The position numbers were made by a program, and so were the translations under genes. Of a stretch of 64,000 nt of DNA, positions 34,312 to 43,218 are shown in pieces. Source of the DNA: G963665405 sp963665405. GTDB lineage: Bacteria > Chloroflexota > Dehalococcoidia > Lucifugimonadales > G963665405. Location of the stretch: assembly GCA_963665405.2 (NCBI GenBank), contig OY762261.2, positions 496,001-560,000 of the forward strand. Direction: 5' to 3'. Position 1 is the stretch's first letter, and the number at the start of each line of letters is the position of its first letter. Under the pieces are notes generated by a model. The model saw only the letters and a list, made by a program, of their open reading frames with translations. It was not told the DNA's origin and did not search any database.

Positions 34312-34875
34312 ATGCTGTGTCCTTTCTGCGGTCACGAAGACTCCAAGGTGATCGACTCTCGAAACTCGGTCGAGGGGATCCGCCGCAGGCGCGAGTGCCT
34401 GAAGTGCACCCAGAGATTCACCACGCAGGAGCGGCTGCAGACCCGCGCGCTCATGGTGATCAAGCGTGACGATCGGCGGGAGGAGTTCAGCCACGAGAAG
34501 CTGTTCTCCAGCCTCCTTACGGCGTGTGCCAAGCGGCCGCTGCCGACGGGCACGATCGAAAAACTCGTGGACGACATAGAGGCCGAGCTGGCCGACGCGG
34601 GCCGCGCGCAGATACCGTCCCGGATGATCGGCGAGATGGTGATGGAGCGCCTGAAGGCGCTGGACCGGGTGGCGTACATCAGGTTCGCCAGCGTGTACCG
34701 CGACTTCAGGCACATCGAGACGTTCAAGGAAGAGATCGACGCTCTTCTGGAGCCTCCGGAGGAGCCGGCGGTGCCGGACAACCAGCTCTCCTTCCTTGAA
34801 GACGAGCCCCTCGATGTCCCGCCTCGGAGGCGCAGGCGCCGAGCGCGGCGTCCCTCGGAGCCGGGAGTGTCCTAG
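34312..34875 (+). CDS. nrdR: Transcriptional repressor NrdR
   Basis: 187 residues. The zinc ribbon (CPFCGHEDSKVIDSR ... CLKCTQRFTT) is followed by an ATP-cone domain (VIKRDDRREEFSHEKL to YIRFASVYRDF). NrdR senses ATP versus dATP and represses ribonucleotide reductase genes through NrdR boxes, two of which lie in its own promoter. Usual length is about 150; here a C-terminal extension includes an acidic stretch and an Arg-rich tail (RRRRRRARRPSE). The class II reductase gene follows. Confidence 0.95.
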   Translation: MLCPFCGHEDSKVIDSRNSVEGIRRRRECLKCTQRFTTQERLQTRALMVIKRDDRREEFSHEKLFSSLLTACAKRPLPTGTIEKLVDDIEAELADAGRAQIPSRMIGEMVMERLKALDRVAYIRFASVYRDFRHIETFKEEIDALLEPPEEPAVPDNQLSFLEDEPLDVPPRRRRRRARRPSEPGVS

Positions 34876-35068
34876 GCCGCACTCTCGGCCTCCCTCGGCA
34901 GCCTCGGTTCCCAGCCGAAATACCGAGCGCTTCCGACGGCGAGTGCCACTAGCTCAAGTGTTCTCTTAGTGCTATCATGCAGCCGGGCGCGGAGGGACAG
35001 AAGTTCGAAAGACCGTGTGCGGCTACCGCCGCGGCCGGGCAACCATATCTAGACGGGAGCGACGAGTC

Positions 35069-37465
35069 ATGATCCAGGATAAGCGCAACATCGAAAAACT
35101 CGCAGGTGCGGAGGCCGACCGCCCCACCGAGCCTTCGGAATTGGAGCAGGGCAGGGCGAAAATCTCACCGAACGCCAAGCTGGTTCTCGAAAGGCGCTAT
35201 CTTAGGAAGGACGCCGACGGGAAAGTCGTCGAGACGCCCGACGAGATGTTCCAGCGGGTTGCCCATGCCATCGCGGAGCCGGAGCTCAGGTACGGCTCCG
35301 AGGTCGAGGTCAGGACCGCCGAGGGCCAGTTCTACGAGATCATGTCGTCGCTCGAGTTCGTTCCCAACTCCCCTACCTTGATGAACGCCGGCACCGGCGC
35401 CGGCACCCTGTCTGCCTGCTTCGTGATGGGGCTGGAGGACAGCATGGAGGGGATTATGACCACCGCCAAGGAGGCGGCGATGGTCCAGAAGTTCGGCGGC
35501 GGGACGGGGTTCGCGCTGTCGGCGATCCGCCCGAAGGGCGCCTCCATCTCTACCACCCACGGCAGGGCGTGCGGTCCCGTCGCGGTCCTGAGACACCTGT
35601 CGTCCGTCTCCACCCTGGTGACACAGGGAGGCAAGCGCGACGGGGCCAACATGGCGGTCATGGACGTCCACCATCCGGACATACTGGAGTTCATCCACTC
35701 CAAGCGGACGGAAGGGACGATCCACAACTTCAACATATCGGTCGGGGCCAGCGACGAGTTCATGGAGGCGGTCCGCGACGGCACCGATTATCCCCTTCGC
35801 GAGCCCAGCACCGGCGAGGAGGTGGGCCGTCTGAACGCCGCCGAGGTCTTCTCGAAGATCATCGACGGAGCCTGGCGGAACGGCGAGCCCGGTATGATCT
35901 TCCTTGACGCTGTCAACCGCGACAACCCGACTCCGCAAATCGGGCGCATGACGGCCACGAACCCGTGCGGCGAGCAGCCGCTGCTGCCGTACGAGTCGTG
36001 CAACCTGGGGTCGATCAACCTGGCCAGGCTCCTGACTCCGGACGGACAGGGGGTCGACTACGACCGCCTGCGGGAGGTCGTGCGGACCGCCACCCACTTC
36101 CTGGACAACGTGATCGACGCCAACGAGTACTCGGTCGACAAGATCAAGGAGATGACGCTCAAGACCCGCAAGATCGGCCTGGGGATCATGGGCTTCGCCG
36201 ACCTGCTGATGAAGCTACGTATCCCGTACGACTCGGAGGAGGGCGTCGAGATGGGCCGCAAGGTCATGCGGTTCGTCCGTGACGAGTCGGACGCCATGTC
36301 CGAGGAGCTGGCGCAGAGGCGTGGGGTCTTCCCGGCGTTCGAGGGCAGCAAGTACGACGCTCCCGGGATGCCCCGGATGCGCAACTCCTGCCGCCTCACG
36401 GTGGCGCCCACGGGCACCATCTCGATGATCGCGGGCTGCTCCAGCGGCTGCGAGCCGGCCTTCGCGCTCTGCTATCACAAGCACAACATCCTGAACGACG
36501 GCATGGGCGGCGCGGAGAGCCTGCTGTACGTGGACGCCTCCTTCGAGGAGGCTGCCAGGGGGAACGAATTCTACAGCGACGAGCTGATGAACTATCTGGC
36601 CGACGGCGGCTCCATCCAGGACCGAGACGACGTGCCCGACTGGGCGAAGCGGGTCTTCGTGACCGCCTCGGACATCTCTCCGGAGTGGCACGTCAAGATG
36701 CAGGCCGCCTTCCAGGAGAGCGTCGACTCCGGGATATCCAAGACGATCAATTTCCCGAACACGGCCACCCACGACGACGTCAGAACCGCTTACCTCATGG
36801 CGTGGGAGCTGGACTGCAAGGGCATCACCGTATACCGCTCCGGCAGCCGCGATGCCGAGGTGCTGACCGCCGGCAAGGACGAGGCTACCGCTGAGGCCGA
36901 GGCGGACTCCGTGAAGACTCTAGTGCCGCGGCGGCGTCCGGCGATGGTCCGGGGCGTCACGGAGCGGGTCCGCACCGGGCACGGCAACACGTACGTCACC
37001 ATCAACTTCGACGAGAAGGGCGAGCCGTTCGAGCTGTTCACCAACGTCGGCAAGGCGGGCGGATGCGACTCGGCCCAGGTCGAGGCGATCTCCCGGCTTA
37101 TATCCCTGGCTCTGCGGTCCGGCATAGACGCCGGGCAGCTCGTCGAGCACCTGAAGGGGATCACCTGCTGCCCCATCTGGGACGGCGGCACGCTGGTCCG
37201 CTCGGCGCCCGACGCGGTAGCCCTCGTCCTGAGCCGCCATCTGCAAGAAGGGGTCTCGAAGGCGGAGACCGAGGCCGAGCTTGTGACCGGCACGGCAACC
37301 GCTCAGATAGGGCTGTTCGGTCCGGAGGCGAGCTCTAAGGGGCCGGAAAAGACCAACGGAGGCAGCATCCCCAGGGGCGCTCGGTGCCCCGACTGCGCCG
37401 GAGTCCTGGTGCACCAGGAGGGCTGCATGCGCTGCGCCGACTGCGGATACAACAAGTGCGAGTAG
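35069..37465 (+). CDS. nrdJ: Adenosylcobalamin-dependent (class II) ribonucleotide reductase
   Basis: A 798-residue enzyme reducing ribonucleotides to deoxyribonucleotides independently of oxygen. Landmarks are FVPNSPTLMNAG, the first redox Cys in SACFVMGLEDS, the thiyl-radical Cys in NPCGEQPLLPYESCNLGS, KTRKIGLGIMGFADLL and the TGTISMIAGCSSGCEPAF segment. The C-terminus has the zinc-finger-like CPDCAGVLVH ... CMRCADCGYNKCE. ATG 35069 with GGGAG upstream is preferred over GTG 35015. It is the only reductase seen and lies next to its regulator. Confidence 0.95.
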   Translation: MIQDKRNIEKLAGAEADRPTEPSELEQGRAKISPNAKLVLERRYLRKDADGKVVETPDEMFQRVAHAIAEPELRYGSEVEVRTAEGQFYEIMSSLEFVPNSPTLMNAGTGAGTLSACFVMGLEDSMEGIMTTAKEAAMVQKFGGGTGFALSAIRPKGASISTTHGRACGPVAVLRHLSSVSTLVTQGGKRDGANMAVMDVHHPDILEFIHSKRTEGTIHNFNISVGASDEFMEAVRDGTDYPLREPSTGEEVGRLNAAEVFSKIIDGAWRNGEPGMIFLDAVNRDNPTPQIGRMTATNPCGEQPLLPYESCNLGSINLARLLTPDGQGVDYDRLREVVRTATHFLDNVIDANEYSVDKIKEMTLKTRKIGLGIMGFADLLMKLRIPYDSEEGVEMGRKVMRFVRDESDAMSEELAQRRGVFPAFEGSKYDAPGMPRMRNSCRLTVAPTGTISMIAGCSSGCEPAFALCYHKHNILNDGMGGAESLLYVDASFEEAARGNEFYSDELMNYLADGGSIQDRDDVPDWAKRVFVTASDISPEWHVKMQAAFQESVDSGISKTINFPNTATHDDVRTAYLMAWELDCKGITVYRSGSRDAEVLTAGKDEATAEAEADSVKTLVPRRRPAMVRGVTERVRTGHGNTYVTINFDEKGEPFELFTNVGKAGGCDSAQVEAISRLISLALRSGIDAGQLVEHLKGITCCPIWDGGTLVRSAPDAVALVLSRHLQEGVSKAETEAELVTGTATAQIGLFGPEASSKGPEKTNGGSIPRGARCPDCAGVLVHQEGCMRCADCGYNKCE

Positions 37466-37493
37466 TCTAGATGTCGTTCTTCGCTGCGGCTCA

Positions 37494-37870
37494 GACTGAC
37501 AAGGGCATGGGGTCAGAGGGGCTTGTCCTCTCTGCCGGGAGCCTGAAGGTGCCCCTCAGAAATCATCCGCCTCTCTATTTTGGGGCGGGGTGAGATAGGG
37601 CGCAGGCGCGGGAGGCCCTCCCCTCCCCAGATTTCTCGCCGCGGCTCAGAATGACAACAGGGCGGGGATTTGCTCACACAGGCTCTCAGAATGACAAGGG
37701 CATAGGGTGTGCAGATCCCGACAAGTCGGGATCGCCGGGAGTCTGAGGGTGCCCCTCAGAAATCATCCGCCTCTCTATTTGGGGGCGGGGTGAGATAGGG
37801 CGCAGGTGCGGGAGGCCTCTCCCCCCCTCCCCAGCTTTCTCGCCGCGGCTCAGAATGACGACGAACCAGG
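37494..37870. repeat. Two tandem copies of an intergenic repeat (copy g), 200-bp period
   Basis: Both copies run GGGAG-(T/C)CTGA-(A/G)GGTGCCCCTCAGAAATCATCC, CTCTCTATTT, GGGGCGGGGTGAGATAGGG, GGGAGGCC and CGCCGCGGCTCAGAATGAC. AATCATCCGC begins at 37561 and again at 37761. The gap 37466-37983 holds no gene. The GCGGCTCAGAATGAC block matches the complement of copy b. Confidence 0.85.
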
Positions 37871-37887
37871 AAGCACTCACCCTTTGC

Positions 37888-37920
37888 AGGGGCCCCGGAG
37901 CGTCCGGGGCCCCTCGTCTT
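37888..37920 (+). terminator. Strong hairpin before pdxA
   Basis: AGGGGCCCCGGA (37888-37899) pairs perfectly with TCCGGGGCCCCT (37903-37914) around GCG, followed by CGTCTTT. It probably insulates pdxA from upstream transcription. A TATAAT with no clear -35 follows at 37937-37942. Confidence 0.7.
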
Positions 37921-37983
37921 TGCTATGAGCCGGGCGTATAATGGAGGCGACCCGGCTATGGCCGGGAAAAGCCGAGACCGAGA

Positions 37984-38988
37984 ATGAAAGACCGACCGAT
38001 AATCGCGATAACGATGGGCGATCCCGCCGGGATCGGCCCCGAGGTGACCGCCAGGGCCCTCCTCGACCGGCGGGTGCTCGACCTGTCCAGGCCCGTGGTA
38101 GTCGGGAGCGCGGCCGCGATGGACGACGCTCTCAGGCTCATCGGCGCCGACAGGGCGACCGTCGTGGCGCACTCGTTCGACGAGCTGTCCTGGGAGGACG
38201 GTGCCATCCAGGTGCTCGACCTGGAGAACCTGCGTTACGGGGACATCCAGCAAGGGACGGTCTCCGCCGAGGCGGGACAGGCCTCGGTCGAGTGGATCCA
38301 GAAGGCCGGAGAGCTGGCCACGTCGGGCAAGGTCCGCGCCGTCGTCACCGCCCCCATCCACAAGGAGGCGTGCCGGATGGCCGGGTACAAGGACATCGGC
38401 CACATGGAGATATTCCAGAGCCAGACCGGTGCCGCCGAGGTCGCCACGATGCTGATCGCGGACGGGCTGCGCGTCGTCCACATGACGACCCACAAGTCGC
38501 TTCGGACCGCCCCCGACTTCGTGACCAGGGCGAACGTGCTCTCCAAGATCAAGCTGACGCACAATAGCTTCCAGCAGTGGGGCTTCCCCAAGCCTCGGAT
38601 CGGCGTCGCGGCGCTGAACCCCCATGGCAGCGACGGCGGGCTGATCGGCGACGACGAGGAGAAGGAGATCTCCCCCGCGGTCGAGGACGCCCGAGCCATC
38701 GGCATCGATGCGATAGGCCCGGTACCTGCGGACACGATATTCAACCAGGCCATCGACGGGAAGTATGACGCCGTCCTGGCGATGTACCACGATCAGGGCC
38801 ACATCGCCATCAAGGTGCATAACTGGGCCAAGAGCGTCAGCGTGAACCTGGGGCTGCCGTTCATCAGGACCTCGGTCGACCACGGCACCGCGTTCGACAT
38901 CGCGGGCAAGGGGGTCGCGGACCACGAGAGCATGCTCGAGGCGGTCATGACCGCGGTCGATCTGGCCGGCGAAGGGCGTCTCAGATGA
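37984..38988 (+). CDS. pdxA: 4-hydroxythreonine-4-phosphate dehydrogenase
   Basis: A 334-residue NAD-dependent enzyme of the DXP-dependent pyridoxal phosphate pathway. ITMGDPAGIGPE opens the protein; VTAPIHKEA, HMTTHKSLR, ALNPHGSDGG and MYHDQGHIAIK carry the divalent-metal histidines; RTSVDHGTAFDIAGKG is near the end. PdxA-like proteins acting on other 4-carbon phosphates exist, and no pdxJ is near, so pathway assignment is by family. It starts at ATG 37984. Confidence 0.9.
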   Translation: MKDRPIIAITMGDPAGIGPEVTARALLDRRVLDLSRPVVVGSAAAMDDALRLIGADRATVVAHSFDELSWEDGAIQVLDLENLRYGDIQQGTVSAEAGQASVEWIQKAGELATSGKVRAVVTAPIHKEACRMAGYKDIGHMEIFQSQTGAAEVATMLIADGLRVVHMTTHKSLRTAPDFVTRANVLSKIKLTHNSFQQWGFPKPRIGVAALNPHGSDGGLIGDDEEKEISPAVEDARAIGIDAIGPVPADTIFNQAIDGKYDAVLAMYHDQGHIAIKVHNWAKSVSVNLGLPFIRTSVDHGTAFDIAGKGVADHESMLEAVMTAVDLAGEGRLR

Positions 38989-39039
38989 CATCGATTCGGC
39001 CGAATCCGCGTTCTTACAGGTAGAGGGTCTGCGGAGACG

Positions 39040-39846
39040 ATGAAGGTATCGTTCATTGGCGGCGGCGTCATGGCCGAAGCCATTATCGGTGGGATGCTGA
39101 AGGCGCGCCTGGCTGCTCCCGACGAGATTCGCGTCGGGGAGCCGGTCGAGTCGCGCAGATCCTATCTGGCCGACAGGTACGGGCTGGACGTCGTGGCACG
39201 TAACGCCGACGCGGTGGACGGCTCTGAGATGCTTGTGCTGTCGGTGAAGCCACAGAACCTGACCGAGGTGCTCGCAGACCTCAGGCCCGGCCTCAAACCG
39301 GAGCACACGATCCTATCGATAGTAGCCGGAGCACGAATGGAGCGACTGGTCAACGGACTCGACCACGCCGCGGTCATCCGGGTCATGCCGAACACCCCGG
39401 CCCAGATCGGCGCCGGTATGAGCGTGTGGACGGCGGCTTCGTCGGTAGCGTCCGACAAGGTCGACGCGACCCGGTCGATCCTTCAGACCCTCGGAGAGGA
39501 GCTCCAGGTTCCCGACGAGAAGCTGATCGACATGGCGACGGCGCTGAGCGCCAGCGGGCCCGCCTACGTCTTCCTGTTCATCGAGGCGCTCATAGACTCC
39601 GGCGTGTACCTGGGGATGTCTCGGGACGTGGCACGCAAGCTGGCCGTCCAGACGGTGCTCGGGAGCGCCCGGCTCGTCGAGGAGTCGGGCCGACACCCGG
39701 CGGAGCTCAGGGACATGGTCACGTCGCCCGGGGGAACCACCGCGGAGGCTCTGATGGCCTTCGAGCGGCGAGGGTTCCGAGGGGTCGTACAGGAGGCGGT
39801 GGCCGCCGCCTACGACAAGGCGATCGAGCTGGGAAGGCAGGGCTGA
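39040..39846 (+). CDS. proC: Pyrroline-5-carboxylate reductase
   Basis: A 268-residue NAD(P)H enzyme making the last step to proline. The N-terminal SFIGGGVMAEAIIGG dinucleotide site, SVKPQNLTEVL, RVMPNTPAQIGAG, ALSASGPAYVFLFIEAL and the C-terminal LRDMVTSPGGTTAEAL signature are all present. ATG 39040 opens the first strand. Its TGA overlaps the ATG of yggT by one base. Confidence 0.95.
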   Translation: MKVSFIGGGVMAEAIIGGMLKARLAAPDEIRVGEPVESRRSYLADRYGLDVVARNADAVDGSEMLVLSVKPQNLTEVLADLRPGLKPEHTILSIVAGARMERLVNGLDHAAVIRVMPNTPAQIGAGMSVWTAASSVASDKVDATRSILQTLGEELQVPDEKLIDMATALSASGPAYVFLFIEALIDSGVYLGMSRDVARKLAVQTVLGSARLVEESGRHPAELRDMVTSPGGTTAEALMAFERRGFRGVVQEAVAAAYDKAIELGRQG

Positions 39847-40097
39847 TGGAGTTTCTGGCCCAGTTCGTCGGCATCCTTGCGAAGGTGCTGTACATAGCCC
39901 TGCTGGCCAGGGTCGTGCTGTCCTGGATCAACCTGGGGTCCGACAACCCTTTCGTTACGATCGTCTACCAGATAACCGAGCCGATTCTCGCGCCGATCCG
40001 GCGGGTCCTCCCGGCCTTCGGCACGCTGGACCTCTCGCCGATGGTCGCGATGCTAGCCGTCTGGATCGTTAGCCGGGTCTTCCAGCGCCTGGTCTAG
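39846..40097 (+). CDS. YggT-family membrane protein
   Basis: An 83-residue integral membrane protein with two hydrophobic segments (about residues 8-24 and 66-80). LLARVVLSWIN and ITEPILAPIRRVLP are the YggT signature. The family often lies beside proC and division genes and is linked to osmotic stress or cell-shape functions, without a defined activity. TGATG overlap with proC indicates coupling. Its 3' end overlaps the DUF167 gene on the other strand by 29 nt. Confidence 0.88.
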   Translation: MEFLAQFVGILAKVLYIALLARVVLSWINLGSDNPFVTIVYQITEPILAPIRRVLPAFGTLDLSPMVAMLAVWIVSRVFQRLV

Positions 40098-40395
40098 CGG
40101 AAAGCCGCCCGAGTACCTCGTCGGCCGCGAGGCCTTCCACGAGCAGCACCTTCCTGGTCCTCGAGTGACCCCGCAGGATGCTCACGCTGCGCTTGGGCAG
40201 CCGGAGACGATCCGCCAGAAGCGCCACGACCGCCTCGTTCGCCCTTCCGGCCTCCGGCACCGCCGTGACGAACACCTTCAGGGTGCCGTCCTCCGCGACC
40301 CGGACCCTGTTGTCCTTGGCCCTCGGCCGGACTGTCACGTCGATTCTCGCGCCCTCCGTCTTCGGTCCGCGCCTCCGCCGAGCGCCGTCAGGCAT
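40069..40395 (-). CDS. DUF167 (YggU-like) protein
   Basis: A 108-residue small alpha/beta protein: RIDVTVRPRAKDNRVR, FVTAVPEAGRANEAVVALLADRL and RSVSILRGHSRTRKVLLVEG are the DUF167 pattern. The function is unknown. It is usually encoded downstream of yggT on the same strand, but here the two are convergent and overlapping. It overlaps the upstream SDR-like gene by 8 nt, so it is the last gene of that minus-strand unit. Confidence 0.82.
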   Translation of the reverse strand: MPDGARRRRGPKTEGARIDVTVRPRAKDNRVRVAEDGTLKVFVTAVPEAGRANEAVVALLADRLRLPKRSVSILRGHSRTRKVLLVEGLAADEVLGRLSARPGAGRPG

Positions 40396-41146
40396 GCGCC
40401 ATCACGCCGCCGTCGATGAACATCGTCTGCCCGGTTACGTAGTCGCTGGCGTCGGAGGCCAGGTAGACCAGGAGACCGCACAGGTCGCTCGGGCGGCCCT
40501 TCCGCCTGGACGGGATGTAGCGAACCAACAGCTCTCTCTCGGCCTCCTCGGACGGCGGCTCGACGGTGATCCACCCGGCGCCGATGGCATTCACGCGGAT
40601 GTTGCTGCCGGCCCATTCCAGCGCCAGCGCGGCGGTGAGCTGCCGGATCGCCCCCTGGGCGGCACAGGCGGCCACGGAGCCGGCGAGGCCACGCGCGGAC
40701 AGCCCAGACGAGATGTTGACGACGCGTCCCCCGCCCCTGGCCACCATGTGCCCGCCAACGGTCCTGGTGCACAGGAACGCCGAGCCGACGTTGAACTCCA
40801 TCAGCGCGGACCACTCCGAGTCTGTGACGTCGAGGAACGGCCCGGCGAACTCCGCGCGGGCGTTGTTGACGAGAATGTCTATCCTTCCCAGCTCCCCGAT
40901 CGCTGAGTCGACGGTCGCCTCGATGTCGGCGGCACTGGTGAGATCGGCCGGAATCGCGAACGACCGCCGGCCGTGTTCCTGGACGGCAGCCGCGGCCTCG
41001 CGCATGTCGGATGCCTCCGAGCCGGCGATCGCGACGTCCGCTCCCGCCTCGGCGAGGGCCGATGCTAGGGCCGGGGTCCATCCGCGCCGGTCGGCGGTGA
41101 TCAGAGCCGATTTGCCGGTCAGGTTCCACTCAGTAGGGATTGGCAT
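40388..41146 (-). CDS. SDR-fold protein lacking the catalytic Tyr and Lys
   Basis: A 252-residue member of the short-chain dehydrogenase fold: DILVNNARAEF, RVVNISSGLSARG and YVTGQTMFIDGG are conserved. The YxxxK active site is replaced (ACAAQGA where YSASKGA is expected), so Tyr is Ala and Lys is Gln. The N-terminal TGxxxGxG is also altered (ITADRRGWTP). Both changes argue for loss of oxidoreductase activity and for a binding or partner role. A canonical SDR (41302) lies just upstream on the same strand. Confidence 0.8.
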   Translation of the reverse strand: MPIPTEWNLTGKSALITADRRGWTPALASALAEAGADVAIAGSEASDMREAAAAVQEHGRRSFAIPADLTSAADIEATVDSAIGELGRIDILVNNARAEFAGPFLDVTDSEWSALMEFNVGSAFLCTRTVGGHMVARGGGRVVNISSGLSARGLAGSVAACAAQGAIRQLTAALALEWAGSNIRVNAIGAGWITVEPPSEEAERELLVRYIPSRRKGRPSDLCGLLVYLASDASDYVTGQTMFIDGGVMAHA

Positions 41147-41195
41147 GGGAGTCTCGTCTCCTTGCGGCCGTGGCTCTCATTGGGCGACGATGGTC

Positions 41196-41285
41196 ACCCC
41201 TCCCCCAAAGGGAGAGAAAAGGTTATCTGAGGGACACCCTCAGACTCCCGGCAAAGGGGCTCCGCCCCTCTGTACTCCCCTTTTT
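41196..41285. repeat. Intergenic hairpin repeat, copy h
   Basis: A reverse-oriented copy between the two SDR genes: CTGAGGG-ACA-CCCTCAG (41227-41243), ACTCCCGGCA, then GGGGC-TCC-GCCCC (41256-41268) and TACTCCCC. Confidence 0.85.
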
Positions 41286-41301
41286 CGCGTGCTCAGTCGG
41301 T

Positions 41302-42117
41302 TCAGATTTCCAGAGGGATCGTAGGGGAGTAGCCGGTAGGGGCGTACCCGCCTGCCAGACCTCCTCCATCGATTGTAATGAGCTCGCCGTTCATATAGTT
41401 GGAGGCCTCAGAGGTAAGGAAGACCGCGATGGGTCCGAGCTCGGATGCGTCCCCTACCCTGCCGACGGGTATGAACTCGGCTCTGGGCAGGGTCATGGCG
41501 GACGACGACGTCCCCTCGGTGGGAAAGAAGCCGGGGACGATGCAGTTGCTGGCGACACCGTGGCGGCCCAGGCTCGTGGCCAGCACGCGGGTGAGCTGGA
41601 CGGTTCCGGCCTTGGCGCACGCGTACACGTAGTTGTCCCTGCCGCCACGCAGTCCGAAGCCGGACGACACGTTGATGATCTTTCCTGCGCCGCGATCGAC
41701 CATGTGCCTGGCGATGGCGCGGGAGCAGTAGAACGCGCCGGTCAGGTTGGCGTCGAGGCCGGTGTGCCACTCCTCGTCTGAGACCTCCCATATCGGAACC
41801 CCTCCGTGACCTCCGACCATGCCGGCGTTGTTGACCAGCGCGTCGACCTTGCCGAACCGGTCTACGGCGCCGTCGCACAGCCGCCGGACCTGAGCCGAGT
41901 CCGTCACGTCGGTCGGCACCGCAACGGCCTGAGTGCCGCCTTCCCGAGCAAGCCCTGCGGTCTCCTCGATGGGTCCGGTGCGCCGCCCGGCGACCACCAC
42001 GTCCGCCCCCGCTCTGGCCAGGGCCAGCACCATCTCGCGGCCCAGCCCGGTGCCACCGCCCGTGACGATGACGGTCTTGCCGTCGAGGTTGAGCTTATCC
42101 AGGACGTTCGGGGTCAT
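41302..42117 (-). CDS. Short-chain dehydrogenase/reductase
   Basis: A 271-residue classical SDR. The cofactor motif TGGGTGLG, structural NNAG, catalytic Ser in INVSSGFG and Tyr/Lys in YVYACAKAG are intact, followed by NCIVPGFFPT. It resembles gluconate 5-dehydrogenase/3-oxoacyl-ACP reductase-like members; the AGRR after beta-2 fits NADP preference (inference). It precedes the catalytically degenerate SDR, with repeat h between them. Confidence 0.85.
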   Translation of the reverse strand: MTPNVLDKLNLDGKTVIVTGGGTGLGREMVLALARAGADVVVAGRRTGPIEETAGLAREGGTQAVAVPTDVTDSAQVRRLCDGAVDRFGKVDALVNNAGMVGGHGGVPIWEVSDEEWHTGLDANLTGAFYCSRAIARHMVDRGAGKIINVSSGFGLRGGRDNYVYACAKAGTVQLTRVLATSLGRHGVASNCIVPGFFPTEGTSSSAMTLPRAEFIPVGRVGDASELGPIAVFLTSEASNYMNGELITIDGGGLAGGYAPTGYSPTIPLEI

Positions 42118-42144
42118 CTACTCCAGTCCCTCCGGGTGCCGCAC

Positions 42145-42240
42145 AAGATTCCCTCCTTTTGAAAAGGGGGGAAAGTAAGGATCTGAGGGACATCCTCAGA
42201 CTCCCGGCATAGGGGCTCCGCCCCTCTGCGCACCCCTTGC
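42145..42240. repeat. Intergenic hairpin repeat, copy i
   Basis: A reverse copy: CTCCTTTTGAAAAGGGG hairpin, CTGAGGG-ACA-TCCTCAG (42183-42199, one mismatch), ACTCCCGGCA, GGGGCTCCGCCCC and GCGCACCCC. Confidence 0.8.
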
Positions 42241-42263
42241 CTCCGCCGCGCGTCTACTTGGCG

Positions 42264-43040
42264 TCATCGGCTGAGGGTGACGTCTCCGGCCACGACGCTG
42301 ACCGTGGACCCGTCCGTCTTTGCGATCAGCAGGTTCCCCTCCTCGTCCACCCCGCGCGCACGTCCCAAGATCACCTCGTTCTCCGAGCGGACCTCCACCA
42401 GGGCCCCGAGCATGTCCATCCTGGACGCCCAGAGGGCGGTCAGGGACTCGCCGGCCCTGACGGAGCCATAGAGATCGTCGAAGCTCTCGAGTACGGCCAG
42501 AAGCAGCTCCGTCCGATCCACCGGGCGTCCCAACACGGCGGCGACGCTCGTAGCTGTGCCCGCGATCTCCGGATAGAGCAACGGATCGAAGTTGGCGTTG
42601 AGTCCGATACCGACGACGGCGTAGCTGACCTCTCCCCCCTCGACAGCGCTCTCGACCAGGATTCCCGAAACCTTCCGACGATCGATGCGAACGTCGTTGG
42701 GCCACTTGAGAGTCGCCTCCCGTCCCGTGAGCTCCGAGACGGTCCGCGATACGGCAAGCGTCGCAGCCATGTTCATGTAGCGTAGCTGCGCCAGAGACGG
42801 CCGGATCATGACCGAGAAGGTCAGGTTCTCTCCCGCCGGTCCTATCCAGCTACGGCTGAACCGTCCTCTGCCGGCGGTCTGCTGCTCGGCTACGATCACG
42901 GTGCCCTCCGGCGCTCCGTCCTGGGCGAGCCTCGACGCCTCGTCCATCGTGGAGCCAAGCGACTCGTAGTAGCGAACCTGACAGCCGATGACCCGTTGCG
43001 ACAGTTGTTCTCTCAAGCGCTCGATGTCGAGATCGGACAT
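42264..43040 (-). CDS. birA: Biotin--[acetyl-CoA-carboxylase] ligase
   Basis: A 258-residue ligase joining biotin to carboxylase carrier domains through biotinyl-AMP. SLGSTMDEA, the biotin-binding loop EQQTAGRGRFSRSW, LKWPNDV and KVSGILVES are diagnostic, and a C-terminal SH3-like domain (VEVRSENEVILGRARGVDEEG) follows. There is no N-terminal HTH, so this is a class I enzyme without repressor function. It starts at ATG 43040. Confidence 0.93.
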   Translation of the reverse strand: MSDLDIERLREQLSQRVIGCQVRYYESLGSTMDEASRLAQDGAPEGTVIVAEQQTAGRGRFSRSWIGPAGENLTFSVMIRPSLAQLRYMNMAATLAVSRTVSELTGREATLKWPNDVRIDRRKVSGILVESAVEGGEVSYAVVGIGLNANFDPLLYPEIAGTATSVAAVLGRPVDRTELLLAVLESFDDLYGSVRAGESLTALWASRMDMLGALVEVRSENEVILGRARGVDEEGNLLIAKTDGSTVSVVAGDVTLSR

Positions 43041-43218
43041 GCTCGAAGCCTTTCCGAGTCGTCCTCCACCGTAAGGCCACAGACGACCGAGCCCATTTTA
43101 TCCAGCGGACGACGGTGGTGACAAGCACCTGCGATGGCGGCCGGTCCGGCGTTGCCGTCGGTCTCGGGTTGGGTTATCCTACCGCTTGGTCCCAGACAGA
43201 TGGACGGAAACGCAGCGC

